From the NCBI GenBank assembly GCA_963663375.1, contig OY760195.1:2170001-2234000 (forward strand): a stretch of 64,000 bases of DNA, read 5' to 3'. The position numbers and the translations under genes were made by a program. This document shows positions 1 to 12,172 of the stretch, piece by piece. Source of the stretch: JAYREN01 sp963663375. GTDB taxonomy: Bacteria; Acidobacteriota; Holophagae; Holophagales; Holophagaceae. Numbering within the stretch: the stretch's first letter is position 1; the number at the start of each line of letters is the position of its first letter. The notes under the pieces were generated by a model. The model ran no database searches and had not been told where the DNA came from. It worked only from the letters and a program-made list of their open reading frames with translations.

Positions 1-855
1 CACCAGATCGAGGCTGCGGGAGGCCACGCTGAAGAAGTTGGTGGCGTACCGTTTTTCCAGCCGACTGCTCACATCCACCGCCACCAGCACCTGCGGATGA
101 AAGACCTCCCGGGACTGGAAGACCGGAATGTTCTCTACCAGCGCGCCATCCACGTACTGCTGGTTTTCGATGACCACGGGCTTGAAGGCTCCGGGCACAG
201 CCAGGGCCGCCCGCAGGACCTCCACCAGGTCGCCCTGGGCGAAGCGCCTCCCCTGGCCAGTCTCCAGGTTGGTGGCCAGCACCCGCAAAGGCACCTTCAG
301 TTGATCGAAATTCCCCCCGGAGAAGTAAGCCCCCCGGGCCAGCAGTCCCTCCAGGGTGCGTTGCACCTCACGGCCGGATTTCAGCCCCAGGGCGAAACTG
401 GGAAGGCCCCGCTTGATCTCCACCCCCAGCAGGGTGCCGTTCTCCGCCTCCTGTTCCTCCAGTGTCTTGCCCGGCGTGCGCATCAGGGGATCCAGGAAGG
501 CCCGGCTGAAATCCAAGCGCTGGAAGAGGGCCTCGATCTCCTTCCCCGAGAATCCACAGGCGTAAAGTGTTCCCGTGAGGGCTCCAGAACTGGTGCCCAC
601 GATGGAATCGATGGGGTATCCGCTCTCGTCCAGGCGCTGCAACACCCCGATGTGGGCCACGCCCCGGGCCCCGCCGCCGCTCAGGACGAGCCCTACGCTG
701 GGCCGGCCTGGCACAGCGACCCGGGGCCCGAAGTGGAATACGAAATCCGGCGGAATCGTGCGCACCGTCAGCTCGGCAGGGGCCCCGCCTCCGCTCCCCT
801 CGCCCCATAGCCCCGCGGCCAGGAACAGGGCGAGGAGGCCGAGGCGCGCGTTCAC
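1..855 (-). CDS. Patatin-like phospholipase, C-terminus cut by window edge
   Basis: Predicted exported serine acyl hydrolase of the patatin family (lipase/phospholipase A type). Read on the minus strand from a GTG at 855, the frame is open to the window edge (285 codons) and begins with a hydrophobic signal-like segment. It then shows the family hallmarks: the glycine-rich oxyanion loop SGGGARG, the nucleophile elbow GTSSG, and DGA in 'YVDGALVEN', which carries the catalytic Asp of the Ser-Asp dyad. The GTG overlaps the rph stop by 4 bp, so the two are probably translationally coupled. Family patatins of this size usually act in the periplasm or outer membrane; a C-terminal barrel may lie outside the window. 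Substrate unknown. Confidence 0.85.
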   Translation of the reverse strand, partial: MNARLGLLALFLAAGLWGEGSGGGAPAELTVRTIPPDFVFHFGPRVAVPGRPSVGLVLSGGGARGVAHIGVLQRLDESGYPIDSIVGTSSGALTGTLYACGFSGKEIEALFQRLDFSRAFLDPLMRTPGKTLEEQEAENGTLLGVEIKRGLPSFALGLKSGREVQRTLEGLLARGAYFSGGNFDQLKVPLRVLATNLETGQGRRFAQGDLVEVLRAALAVPGAFKPVVIENQQYVDGALVENIPVFQSREVFHPQVLVAVDVSSRLEKRYATNFFSVASRSLDLV

Positions 856-1574
856 AGCGCCTTCAGCTGGGCAGCCATGAGGGTTTCGCAGCCTTGCAGC
901 CCCAGGTCCACCAGGGCCACCGCCTCGGCCCGGGTGAAGCTGCGCCCCTCACCCGTGCTTTGGAATTCCACGATCTCCAGCGCCTTTCCCGCCCGGGCGG
1001 CCACCAGATTGGTATCCACGGCGGCGCGATGATCCTCTTCGTACTCGAGATCCAGGATGAGCCCGGAGCGCCCCGCCCAATCTGTTTCGGCCGCGGGTTC
1101 CAGAATCCCGGCACTGACCGCCGCCACCTGGCGAATCAGGGCCGCCTCCAGGGAGGCCTTGCGCAGGGCGATGGCGAGGGCCACCCAGGCCCCGGTGATA
1201 GCCGCGCAGCGCGTGCCGCCGTCGGCGTTCAGGACATCGCAATCCAGGGTCAACTGCCGTTCCCCGAGCAGGGTCAGGTCCACCGCTTGCCGCAGGGATC
1301 TGCCAATCAGGCGCTGGATTTCCACGGTGCGCCCCTGCTGCTTGCCCTTGGCGGCCTCCCGATCCGTGCGGGTGTTCGTGGCCCGGGGCAGCATCCCGTA
1401 CTCCGCGGTGATCCAGCCCTTGCCCTTGCCCTTCATCCAGCCCGGCACCTTCTCCTCCAGGCTCGCCGAGCAGATCACATGGGTATTGCCCAGGCGCACG
1501 AGGCAGGAGCCATCGGCGTGTACCTGAAGGCCGGTCTCGAAGGACAAGGGTCGAATTTCGTGGGATTGGCGCAT
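852..1574 (-). CDS. rph: Ribonuclease PH
   Basis: 3'-to-5' phosphorolytic exoribonuclease that trims tRNA 3' ends, releasing nucleoside diphosphates. The 240-residue protein spans the whole family: N-terminal MRQSHEIRPLSFE, then 'GWITAEYGMLPRATNTR', the RLIGRSLRQAVDL segment and 'LDCDVLNADGGTRCAAITGA', all characteristic of RNase PH. The start at 1574 gives the usual length; a longer reading frame upstream encodes nothing conserved and is ignored. It lies 82 bp downstream of rpiB on the same strand and overlaps the patatin gene by 4 bp. An A/T-rich stretch just before the start could carry its own promoter. Confidence 0.96.
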   Translation of the reverse strand: MRQSHEIRPLSFETGLQVHADGSCLVRLGNTHVICSASLEEKVPGWMKGKGKGWITAEYGMLPRATNTRTDREAAKGKQQGRTVEIQRLIGRSLRQAVDLTLLGERQLTLDCDVLNADGGTRCAAITGAWVALAIALRKASLEAALIRQVAAVSAGILEPAAETDWAGRSGLILDLEYEEDHRAAVDTNLVAARAGKALEIVEFQSTGEGRSFTRAEAVALVDLGLQGCETLMAAQLKAL

Positions 1575-1656
1575 GAATTCTCTTTTCCTTATATTCGGCA
1601 GCGGAGGCGGTCCGAGAAAAAAACGATGAAGATCCCGGCTCGAAGAGGCCTGATAT

Positions 1657-2082
1657 TCAAGCCAGTTCGATCTTTTCGACTCGGGCCTGGTGCCTGCCCC
1701 CTTCAAATGGGGTGTCCAGGAAGATTTTGAGGTAAGATTCAGCCTGCAGCGGATCCGTCAGCCGCTGGCCGAAAGCGATGGCGTTTGCGTCATTGTGCTG
1801 ACGAGCCAGTTCGGCGTGCTCCGGGGAGGTCACCAGGGCGCAGCGGATATGGGCATGGCGGTTGGCCGCCATGCTGATCCCGATGCCGGAGCCGCACACC
1901 AGTACCAATCTGTCCCACTTGTCCTTGCCTGCCGCCGCCCGGTGCGCGAAATCCGGGTAATCCACTGAGGCTGGTCCATCGGTTCCAAAGTCCACTGCCT
2001 CGTGTCCCTGGGCCAATGCCCACTTCTTCAGGCTTTCCTTCAGGTCGTAGCCCGCATGGTCGCTCGCAAATCCGATTCGCAT
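1657..2082 (-). CDS. rpiB: Ribose-5-phosphate isomerase B
   Basis: Interconverts ribose-5-phosphate and ribulose-5-phosphate in the pentose phosphate pathway. The 141-residue product matches RpiB: N-terminal 'IGFASDHAGYDLK', catalytic Cys63 in 'LVLVCGSGIGISMAANR', and the 'RHAHIRCALVTSPEHAELARQHNDANAIAFG' region that contributes phosphate- and sugar-binding residues. It is divergent from the SNF2 helicase gene with only 28 bp between start codons, so the promoters of the two must overlap each other or the coding sequences. rph follows on the same strand. Confidence 0.96.
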   Translation of the reverse strand: MRIGFASDHAGYDLKESLKKWALAQGHEAVDFGTDGPASVDYPDFAHRAAAGKDKWDRLVLVCGSGIGISMAANRHAHIRCALVTSPEHAELARQHNDANAIAFGQRLTDPLQAESYLKIFLDTPFEGGRHQARVEKIELA

Positions 2083-2110
2083 TCTTCATTCTCCCGGGAA
2101 AATTAACGGA

Positions 2111-5349
<3,239 letters not shown>

Positions 5350-5353
<4 letters not shown>

Positions 5354-6318
5354 TCCACTCCAGCGATCGCTTCGGCATGACCTGGTGGGGCCGCCTCTGG
5401 ATCAACGGCCTCGAGAAACTCGGCGATGACTACGAGAACCGTCTGCCTCGGGGCAAGAAGTACGCGGAAGAAGGCGCCGTCAGCCACTTCACCGTGAGCC
5501 CCGGCGAAATCCAGGCCAAGGTCCATGGCCGCAAGACCTACAACGTGACTCTGGGCCTGCCTGCCCTGACCGCAGCCCAGTGGGAGCGCGCCCTGGAGGG
5601 CATCGCCCAGGAGAGCCGCTTCGTGGCCTCCCTGCTGGCGGGCGAAATGCCCCAGGGCCTCGATGAGACCTTCCGCGAAGCCGGGGCCAGCCTCTATCCC
5701 CGGGTGCCCAAGGAGCTTCAGACCCACTGCGACTGCCCCGACTGGGCCAACCCCTGCAAGCATGTGGCCGCCGTGTGCTACATCATGGCCGAGGCGCTGG
5801 ATCGTGATCCCTGGCTGCTCTTCGATCTGCGCGGTAAGACCAAGGATGGCATCCTGGAGGCCCTTCAGGCGCTCCTGGACGCCTCCAGCGAAGGCGCCAC
5901 GCCCGCGCCCCGCAAGCGGGGACGGCCCAAGAAGATCGTTCCCCTCACCGAACTCCTGGCCCACAAACAGGCCTTCCTGGATCCCTGGCTGCGAATCAAC
6001 CCCGAGGTCTACGACCGCCTGGCCGCGCCCCTGCCCGAGTTCATCATCCCCCGGAATCCCCCCTCCGATCCCAGCGTCTTCGTACAGCTGGGCCCGCTGC
6101 CCCACGCCCGCATCGAGGCCAGCCTCTGCCTGGCCGCCCTGCTGCACCGCACGGCCCAGGTGGTGCAGACCCAGATCGAAGAGGGCGTCGGCAACATGGA
6201 AGAGCCCGACGCCGGTACCGAAGCCCAACCCACTTCTCCCTTCGAAAGCCCCATCCCGCCCCCCGCCCCCAGTGCCCACAAGGGCTGGCGCGGCAAGAAG
6301 CGGCGCTGGAGCAAGTGA
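5350..6318 (+). CDS. SWIM zinc-finger protein, partner of the SNF2 ATPase
   Basis: A 322-residue protein with a SWIM zinc finger: C127, C129, C136 and H138 in CDCPDWANPCKH. SWIM fingers bind DNA or proteins and often accompany SNF2 ATPases in bacteria. The N-terminus (FGMTWWGRLWINGLEKL) matches the conserved start of these SWIM proteins. After the finger comes a linker with a perfect AT-hook core (KRGRPKK, residues 189-195), then a less conserved C-terminal half rich in proline at the end. It starts inside the stop codon of the helicase gene. Role inferred: DNA-binding accessory subunit of the SNF2 complex. No nuclease or methylase gene is nearby to suggest a restriction or defence function. 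Confidence 0.9.
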
Positions 6319-6337
6319 ACCTTCCCCAGGAGCGACC

Positions 6338-6712
6338 ATGAGAACCATCGCCAGCCCCCACGCCCCCGCCGCCATCGGCCCCTACAGCCAGGCCCAGATC
6401 ACCGGCAACCTGCTCTATACAGCGGGCCAGATCCCCCTCATCCCCGAAACCATGGAGATGGTCACCGGCTCCATCGAGGCCCAGACCCAGCGCGTGCTCG
6501 CCAACCTCGACGCCGTGATGAAGGAGGCCAACACTGGCTGGGACCGGGTGGTGAAGACCACGGTCTTCCTCACCGATCTCGCCGATTTCGCCACCTTCAA
6601 CGCCGTCTACGAGAAGCATCTCGGCGCCGCCAAGCCCGCCCGCAGCACCGTTCAGGTGGCTGGCCTGCCACGAGGCGCCAAGGTTGAGATCGAACTTATC
6701 GCGGAAATCTGA
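6338..6712 (+). CDS. ridA: RidA family 2-iminobutanoate/2-iminopropanoate deaminase
   Basis: Small (124 residues) reactive-intermediate deaminase of the YjgF/YER057c/UK114 family, which hydrolyses enamine/imine products of PLP enzymes before they damage other proteins. Family motifs are complete: 'APAAIGPYSQA', 'GQIPL', the 'TQRVLANLDAVMKEAN' helix, 'VKTTVFLTDLADFATFNAVY' and C-terminal 'PARSTVQVAGLPRGAKVEIELIA' with the conserved Arg that binds the substrate carboxylate. The start at 6338 has a CAGGAG ribosome-binding site 7-8 bases upstream. It lies 19 bp after the SWIM gene and probably shares its transcript. The gene ends at a 17-bp hairpin facing gcvPB. Confidence 0.95.
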   Translation: MRTIASPHAPAAIGPYSQAQITGNLLYTAGQIPLIPETMEMVTGSIEAQTQRVLANLDAVMKEANTGWDRVVKTTVFLTDLADFATFNAVYEKHLGAAKPARSTVQVAGLPRGAKVEIELIAEI

Positions 6713-6729
6713 GCCTATCTTTTTCCTCT

Positions 6730-6768
6730 ATAGAACGAGAGGCCGGGAAATCCGGCCTCTCGTTCTAT
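6730..6768. terminator. Perfect 17-bp hairpin between convergent ridA and gcvPB
   Basis: The sequence ATAGAACGAGAGGCCGG (6730-6746) pairs perfectly with its complement at 6752-6768 around a 5-base loop. It fills the gap between two converging genes, so it would block transcription from both sides. Neither side has a clear U-tract (the T-run at 6719-6725 is on the wrong side for the plus strand), so it may act by folding or transcript protection rather than as a classic intrinsic terminator. Confidence 0.6.
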
Positions 6769-6781
6769 CGCCTGAAACGGA

Positions 6782-8311
6782 TTAGGCCTTCACCCACCGC
6801 AGGATGGGCTTGCGGGCGGCGGTGGTTTCGTCGAGGCGGCGCACCACGGTGGTGGTGGGGGCGTGATGCAGGAGATCGGGATTCTCGTCTGCCTCTTGGG
6901 CGATCTTCTTCATCGCATCGATGAAGGCGTCCATCTCGTCCTTGCCCTCACTCTCGGTGGGTTCGATCATGAGCGCGCCGTGGACGATCAGGGGGAAGTA
7001 GATCGTCGGGGGATGGAAGCCGTATTCCAGCAGGCGCTTGGCGATATCCAGAGTGCTCACGCCCTTCTTGGCCTGGATGCTGTCGTCGAAGACGGCCTCG
7101 TGCAGGGTGGGGGTGTCGTATTCCAGGTGGAAGACGCCCGTGAGCTGCTTGCGGATGTAGTTGGCGTTGACGATGGCCCGCAGGGTGGCGGCCTTGAGGC
7201 CGTCGCCGCCGTGGCTCAGGCAGTAGGTCATGGCGCGGACCACGATGCCGAAGTTGCCGAAGAAGGCGTGTACCTTGCCCATGCTCGCGGGGCGATCCCA
7301 ATCCAGGCGATAGGTGTACTGGGGCACCTCGCCCTCGCCCACCTTGGTGGCTTCCCGCACAACCACGGGTCGGGGCAGGAAGGGCTCCAGGGCCGCGCTG
7401 CAGGCCACGGGACCAGAGCCCGGGCCGCCGCCGCCGTGGGGCGTGGAGAAGGTCTTGTGGAGGTTCAGATGCATCACGTCCACGCCGAAATCGCCGGGCC
7501 GGGCCGTACCCACCAGGGCGTTCATGTTGGCGCCGTCCATGTAGAGCAGGGCGCCGATGCCGTGGAGGATGTCGGCGATCTCCTTGATGCGGTATTCGAA
7601 GATGCCCAGGGTATTGGGGTTGGTAATCATGGCCCCGGCGATCTCGGAGCCCAGTTCCTTCACCAGGGTGGCGAAGCCCTTGCGGACCTTGCCGGTGCTG
7701 GCGTCCGTCACATCCTCGAAGCTGATGGTCCCGTCTTCCCGGGAGGGAAGTTCCACCACGTCATAGCCCGCCATGGCGGCGGTGGCGGGGTTGGTGCCGT
7801 GGCCGCTGTCGGGGATGAGGATGACGCGGCGGTGGGCGCCCTTGGACAGGTGGTAGGCCCGCATGAGCATCACGCCCGTGAGCTCACCGGCGGCGCCCGC
7901 GCTGGGGTGCAGGGTGACGGCGGGCAGGCCCGTCATCTCCTTCAGCCAGTTCTCCAGGGTGTACATCAGGGCCAGGTTGCCCTGGACATGGACATCCTGG
8001 GCCAGGGGATGGCTCTCGGTGAAGCCCGGCAGCATGGCGGTCTTCTCATTGAGCCGGGGGTTGTGCTTCATGGTGCAGGAACCCAGCGGATACATGCCGT
8101 CGTCCACGCCGAAATTCCACTTGGAAAGGCGCGTGAAATGGCGGATGACATCCACCTCGGAGCAGGAGGGCAGGGCCTCGAAGGCGCTGCGCTTGAGGTG
8201 CGCCGGGCGCGTGTCCCGGGCGGCGGGCACATCCAGTTTCGGGAGATCCATGCCGGTCTTGCCGGGCACGGAGCGTTCAAAGATCAGGGTTTCGCGGGTG
8301 CGGAGGGCCAT
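6782..8311 (-). CDS. gcvPB: Glycine dehydrogenase (decarboxylating) subunit 2
   Basis: C-terminal half of the split P-protein of the glycine cleavage system. With GcvPA it decarboxylates glycine and passes the aminomethyl group to lipoyl-GcvH. The 509-residue product carries the PLP-binding lysine in LNLHKTFSTPHGGGGPG, 'LGSCTMKHNPRLNE' and 'HPSAGAAGELTG', all standard for GcvPB. I chose the start MALRTRETLIF at 8311, 11 bp after the gcvPA stop; longer readings overlap gcvPA without conserved sequence. gcvT and gcvH are not in the window, but lipA (lipoyl synthesis) and glyA (serine-glycine exchange) are, at 53.8 and 49.1 kb. Confidence 0.96.
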   Translation of the reverse strand: MALRTRETLIFERSVPGKTGMDLPKLDVPAARDTRPAHLKRSAFEALPSCSEVDVIRHFTRLSKWNFGVDDGMYPLGSCTMKHNPRLNEKTAMLPGFTESHPLAQDVHVQGNLALMYTLENWLKEMTGLPAVTLHPSAGAAGELTGVMLMRAYHLSKGAHRRVILIPDSGHGTNPATAAMAGYDVVELPSREDGTISFEDVTDASTGKVRKGFATLVKELGSEIAGAMITNPNTLGIFEYRIKEIADILHGIGALLYMDGANMNALVGTARPGDFGVDVMHLNLHKTFSTPHGGGGPGSGPVACSAALEPFLPRPVVVREATKVGEGEVPQYTYRLDWDRPASMGKVHAFFGNFGIVVRAMTYCLSHGGDGLKAATLRAIVNANYIRKQLTGVFHLEYDTPTLHEAVFDDSIQAKKGVSTLDIAKRLLEYGFHPPTIYFPLIVHGALMIEPTESEGKDEMDAFIDAMKKIAQEADENPDLLHHAPTTTVVRRLDETTAARKPILRWVKA

Positions 8312-8322
8312 GGTTCGTCTCC

Positions 8323-9675
8323 TCAACCAATGCTCGGAATGCGGGCCAACACCTCGACGAGGCGCTCGATCTGCTCGCGGGTGGCGGTCTCGGTGGCGCA
8401 CCAGAGGGTGCAACTCTTGAGGGGCTCGGCGTAGGGCGTCAGGTCCAGCCCGGCGAGGATGCCCTCGTCGGCGCAGGCCTTCTGCATGGCCTTCACATCG
8501 CCCGTGTAGCGCAGGACGAATTCGTTGAAGAAGGGCCGGTCCTGGACCGCCTCAAAGCCCGGCAGTTCCAGCAGCCGCTGGCGCAGGTACTGAGCCTTGG
8601 CGGCGTTCTGCTCGGCCAGGCCACGCAGACCGTCGGGGCCCGCGAGCTGGAGGTAGATATTGGCCCGCAGGGCCACCAGCGCCTGGTTGGAGCAGATGTT
8701 GGAGGTGGCCTTGTCGCGGCGGATGTGCTGTTCGCGGCTGGCGAGGGTCAGCACGTAGCCGGTGTCGCCGCTCAGATCCTTGGTCTGGCCGATGAGGCGA
8801 CCGGGAATCTCGCGCTTGTAGGCATCCTTGACGGCCAGGAAGCCCAGGAAGGGGCCGCCGAAGCTCACATAGTTGCCGAAGCTCATGGCCTCGCCGCAGG
8901 CCATGTCGACCCCGAGCTTGCCCGGAGCCTCGAACCAGCCGAAGGCCAGGGCCTCCTGGGTCACGGACACCAGCAGGGCCCCCGCGGGCTTGGTGAGCTC
9001 CTGGATGGCCTTGAGATCCTCGACGCATCCGAGGAAGTTGGGATAGCCCACCATCACGCAGGCCACATCCGGCGTGAGCTTGGCCTTGAGGTCTTCCAGA
9101 TCCGTGACGCCATCCTTCAGCGCCACCTGGACCAGCTTCAGGCCCTCGTGGGGCGTGATGTTGGTGCAGAGCACTTCCTGGTAGTGGGGGTGTAGCCCCT
9201 GGCTGATGAGGATGGTGTTCTTCTTCTTGGCCAGACGCACGGCCATGAGGGCGGCCTCCACCGTGGCGGTGGCGCCGTCATACATGGAGGCGTTGGTGAC
9301 ATCCAGGCCCGTCAGGTCGCAGATCAGGGTCTGGTACTCGAAGATGGCCTGGAGCGTGCCCTGGGCCACTTCGGGCTGGTAGGGCGTGTAGGCGGTGAAC
9401 CACTCTTCGCGGCTGGTCATCATGTCCACGGCGGTGGGGACGAAGTGCTCGTAGGCCCCGGCCCCCAGGAAGCGGGCCGTGAAGCGGCGGTTCTGGGCCG
9501 CGAAGGCCTCCATGGTCCGCAACACGTCCAGCTCCGACGCCTTGGGCGGCAGGTCCAGCTCGCGATGCAGGCGGAGCTCAGTGGGGATTCCCTTCAGCAG
9601 GTCCTCGGCGCTCGAGACGCCGATGGCGTCCAGAAGCGCACGGTCCTCCGAGGGGGCCGATGGCAGATAGCGCAT
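8323..9675 (-). CDS. gcvPA: Glycine dehydrogenase (decarboxylating) subunit 1
   Basis: N-terminal half of the split P-protein (450 residues), forming the heterotetramer with GcvPB. Starts MRYLPSAPSEDRALLDAIGV, typical of GcvPA, and keeps 'FLGAGAYEHFVPTAVD', 'TAYTPYQPEVAQGTLQAIFEYQT', 'NASMYDGATA' and the 'SNICSNQALVALRA' segment. The start at 9675 has an AAGGA motif 8 bases upstream. First gene of a two-gene operon with gcvPB. I looked for a tandem glycine riboswitch in the 220 bp upstream and did not find a convincing one. Confidence 0.96.
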   Translation of the reverse strand: MRYLPSAPSEDRALLDAIGVSSAEDLLKGIPTELRLHRELDLPPKASELDVLRTMEAFAAQNRRFTARFLGAGAYEHFVPTAVDMMTSREEWFTAYTPYQPEVAQGTLQAIFEYQTLICDLTGLDVTNASMYDGATATVEAALMAVRLAKKKNTILISQGLHPHYQEVLCTNITPHEGLKLVQVALKDGVTDLEDLKAKLTPDVACVMVGYPNFLGCVEDLKAIQELTKPAGALLVSVTQEALAFGWFEAPGKLGVDMACGEAMSFGNYVSFGGPFLGFLAVKDAYKREIPGRLIGQTKDLSGDTGYVLTLASREQHIRRDKATSNICSNQALVALRANIYLQLAGPDGLRGLAEQNAAKAQYLRQRLLELPGFEAVQDRPFFNEFVLRYTGDVKAMQKACADEGILAGLDLTPYAEPLKSCTLWCATETATREQIERLVEVLARIPSIG

Positions 9676-9810
9676 AAGGCATCCTTCGAGGTTGGGGGAG
9701 GGCAGCACGCCCTCCACCAGGGCAGGGTACCACGGAGGCCCCTTTCGTCATCTTTCTGCCCAACGGGCTTTGCTATTCGTCACAGACGTGGTGGAACGCG
9801 GGGGAGGACG

Positions 9811-9852
9811 CCATGTACGAGGACCGACCGGGCGGTCCCCCCTCGTACATGG
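9811..9852. repeat. Long dyad (12 + 6 bp arms) upstream of the M2 peptidase gene
   Basis: CCATGTACGAGG at 9811-9822 is the exact complement of 9841-9852, and the inner GGACCG (9821-9826) pairs with CGGTCC (9833-9838), leaving a 6-base loop and a two-base bulge. The dyad lies 43 bp before the peptidase start and 135 bp from the gcvPA start, in the divergent promoter region. It could be an operator for a dimeric regulator or the base of a leader hairpin. No second copy was noticed in the window. Confidence 0.5.
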
Positions 9853-9895
9853 CAGTCCGCTCCGGTGCAGAATGGAGGCTCAACCCGGAGGTCCC

Positions 9896-11674
9896 ATGCG
9901 CCTGCTTCCCGCCCTCATTCTTGGTGTGCCGATGATTGCCCAGTCCCTTTCTCCCCACCAGGACCGCGCCGACCGCTTCCTCAAGCTCGTGAACGCTGCC
10001 TACCAGTCCCTGGTCACGGTGCAGTCCGAGGCCCTCTGGGCCGCCAGCACGGACGTGAAGCCCGAAAGCGATGCCGCCGCCGAATGGGCGGGCAAGGCCG
10101 GCGCCGCCTTCAACGGCAATCCGGCCCTCATCCAGGAGGCCCGGGAGCTGCTCAAGGTACGGGACCAGCTTTCGCCCATCACCGTCCGCCAGTTGGAGCG
10201 AGTGCTCTTCAATGCCGCCGACGGGCCCATGACCAACCCCAAGCTCACCAACCAGCGCATCGTCATGGAGACCCGTCAGGCCTCCACCCAGAACGGCTTC
10301 GTCTTCAAGCTGGATGGCCAGCCCATTTCGGCCAACGGCATCGATAAGATCCTGAATGAGAGCACCGACCCCGCCCAGCGTCTGAAGGTTTGGACGGCCT
10401 CCAAGGAGAGTGGCCCGGCCCTGAAGGAAGGCCTGATCCAGTTGCGTGATCTGCGCAACGGCTGCGCCCAGGAGCTGGGCTACCAGGACTTCTTCGCCCT
10501 CCAGTCGGCCAAGCACGGCCTCAGCACCGAAGAAATGCTCAAGCTCCATCGGGACTTCCTGACGGTCCTGAAGCCCCTCTACCTGCAGCTGCACACCTGG
10601 GCCAAATACGAGCTGGCCAAGAAGTACGAGCAGCCCGTACCCAAGACCATCCCCGCCCACTGGATCAACAACCGGTGGAGCCAGGAGTGGACGGGCATGG
10701 TGAGCGGCGTGGACTTCGATGCCTTCGTGAACAAAGAGAAGGGCTGGACCTCCGAGAAGATCGTCCAAACCGCGGAAAACTTCTTCCTGGGCACGGGCTT
10801 CCCCAAGCTGCCCGCCACCTTCTGGCAGAAGTCCGATCTCTACCCCGTGAAGGAGGGTGACACCCGGAAGAAGAACAGCCACGCCTCCTGCTGGCACATC
10901 GACCTGGACCAGGATGTGCGCTCACTCATGAGCGTGGAGCCCAACTTCCAGTGGTTCAGCACCGCCCACCACGAACTGGGCCACGGCTACTATCAGCTCG
11001 CCTATTCCAATCCCGGCGTGCCGCCCCTGCTGCGGGACAGCGCCACCACCGCCTTTCATGAGGCCATGGCGGAGCTCGTCTCCCTCGCCACCCGCCAGGT
11101 GCCCTACCTGAAGGCCACCGGCGTGCTGCCCGCCGACTACAAGGCCGATCCCATCCAGGTGCTGCTGGCCGAGGCCCTGGAGACCGCCATCCCCTTCATG
11201 TTCTGGGGCAGCGGCACCATGACCGAATGGGAGGCCGACTTCTACGCCGGGAAGATGCCCGCCGACCAGATGAACGCCCGGTGGTGGAAGCTGGTGCGCG
11301 ACCTCCAGGGCGTGGAGCCCCCGAGCCCCCGCAGCGAGGCATTCTGCGATGCGGCCACCAAGACCCACATCAATGACGCACCTGGCTACTACTTCAACTA
11401 CAACATCGCCTTCGTGCTCAAGTTCCAGTTCCACGACTACATTTGCAAGCACATCCTCAAGCAGGATCCCCACGCCGCCAACTACGCGGGCAACAAGGAA
11501 GTGGGCAAGTACCTCCGCACCTGGCTGGAGAAGGGCGCCACGGAGAACTGGCGCAAGCTCCTGAAGGACGCCACCGGCGAGGATCTCAGCACCCGCGCCA
11601 TGGCCGAGTATTTCGCCCCCCTCCAGAAGTGGCTCGAGAAGCAGAACAAGGGCCGTCAGATCGGTTGGGAATAG
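9896..11674 (+). CDS. M2 family zinc metallopeptidase (ACE-like peptidyl-dipeptidase), exported
   Basis: Secreted zinc peptidase of the angiotensin-converting-enzyme family, which typically removes C-terminal dipeptides. The 592-residue protein starts with a short signal peptide (RLLPALILGVPMIAQS). The zinc site is HHELGH around residue 358-363 (HExxH), with the third ligand glutamate in 'FHEAMAELVSLA' about 24 residues later, as in ACE. The C-terminal 'YYFNYNIAFVLKFQFHDYICK' is also typical of the family. I chose ATG 9896 (CCGGAG 4-5 bases upstream) over a longer frame running through the dyad. Monocistronic: a dyad lies before it and a strong terminator after it. Confidence 0.92.
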   Translation: MRLLPALILGVPMIAQSLSPHQDRADRFLKLVNAAYQSLVTVQSEALWAASTDVKPESDAAAEWAGKAGAAFNGNPALIQEARELLKVRDQLSPITVRQLERVLFNAADGPMTNPKLTNQRIVMETRQASTQNGFVFKLDGQPISANGIDKILNESTDPAQRLKVWTASKESGPALKEGLIQLRDLRNGCAQELGYQDFFALQSAKHGLSTEEMLKLHRDFLTVLKPLYLQLHTWAKYELAKKYEQPVPKTIPAHWINNRWSQEWTGMVSGVDFDAFVNKEKGWTSEKIVQTAENFFLGTGFPKLPATFWQKSDLYPVKEGDTRKKNSHASCWHIDLDQDVRSLMSVEPNFQWFSTAHHELGHGYYQLAYSNPGVPPLLRDSATTAFHEAMAELVSLATRQVPYLKATGVLPADYKADPIQVLLAEALETAIPFMFWGSGTMTEWEADFYAGKMPADQMNARWWKLVRDLQGVEPPSPRSEAFCDAATKTHINDAPGYYFNYNIAFVLKFQFHDYICKHILKQDPHAANYAGNKEVGKYLRTWLEKGATENWRKLLKDATGEDLSTRAMAEYFAPLQKWLEKQNKGRQIGWE

Positions 11675-11703
11675 CCCTCCAGCTTCTTCCAGCAGTGAAT
11701 CCA

Positions 11704-11737
11704 AGCCCCCCGGACGGCCTGCACCGGGGGGCTTTTG
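11704..11737 (+). terminator. Intrinsic terminator after the M2 peptidase gene
   Basis: AGCCCCCCGG (11704-11713) pairs perfectly with CCGGGGGGCT (11724-11733) around a 10-base loop and runs directly into TTTT. Standard rho-independent terminator 30 bp after the peptidase stop codon; it separates that gene from the cytochrome locus. Confidence 0.85.
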
Positions 11738-11857
11738 TATTCCAAACTGGTTATTCAATTTTATGAAAGTTTCCCATTGCGATCCGTTGGCGATATGCTC
11801 ATCTTTAATGTGATCCGAGATGGATTTCTCGATACCCCTCTCCGAAAGGACTCACGC

Positions 11858-12172
11858 ATGCGCCTTCCATCCGCTGTCCTCCTCCTCGCGGCCCTCGTGG
11901 TGTCGCTGCCTTCATTTGCGGAAGGCAGCGATACCAAGGGCAAGTACTACTTCAAGAAGACCTGCAAGACCTGCCACGTGGAGGGAAAGGGCAAGGTGGT
12001 AACCCCGCTCTCCAAGACTCAGGCCCAGTGGAAGCAGTTCTTCCAGACCGGCAAACACAAGGGTGAGGGCCTCTCGCCCAAGCTGGGCACCCCCCAGCAG
12101 ATGCTGGATATCAAGACCTTCCTGGTGAACCACGCCTCGGATTCACCCCAGCCCGAAACCTGCGGCGGCTGA
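11858..12172 (+). CDS. Small monoheme c-type cytochrome, periplasmic
   Basis: A 104-residue exported cytochrome. A signal peptide ending near 'SLPSFAEG' is followed by a single haem-binding CKTCH (CxxCH) about 11 residues into the mature protein. A Met for sixth ligation is available in 'GTPQQMLDIKTFL', the usual C-terminal class I position. ATG 11858 has GAAAGGA 7 bases upstream. It is the first gene of a respiratory locus that continues with an outer-membrane barrel, the octaheme cytochrome and cytochrome b. A similar small cytochrome lies next to the octaheme tetrathionate reductase gene in Shewanella (recalled, not checked), so it is probably the electron shuttle for that enzyme. Confidence 0.85.
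   Translation: MRLPSAVLLLAALVVSLPSFAEGSDTKGKYYFKKTCKTCHVEGKGKVVTPLSKTQAQWKQFFQTGKHKGEGLSPKLGTPQQMLDIKTFLVNHASDSPQPETCGG

Noticed and set aside
1617..1650. Intrinsic terminator for rpiB on the minus strand
   Set aside because: There is a T7 run, but the preceding stem is too weak and imperfect to support the call.
9676..9895. Possible glycine riboswitch upstream of gcvPA
   Set aside because: Fragments such as GAAAGGGGCC occur on the minus strand, but the conserved paired aptamer cores and linker could not be assembled.
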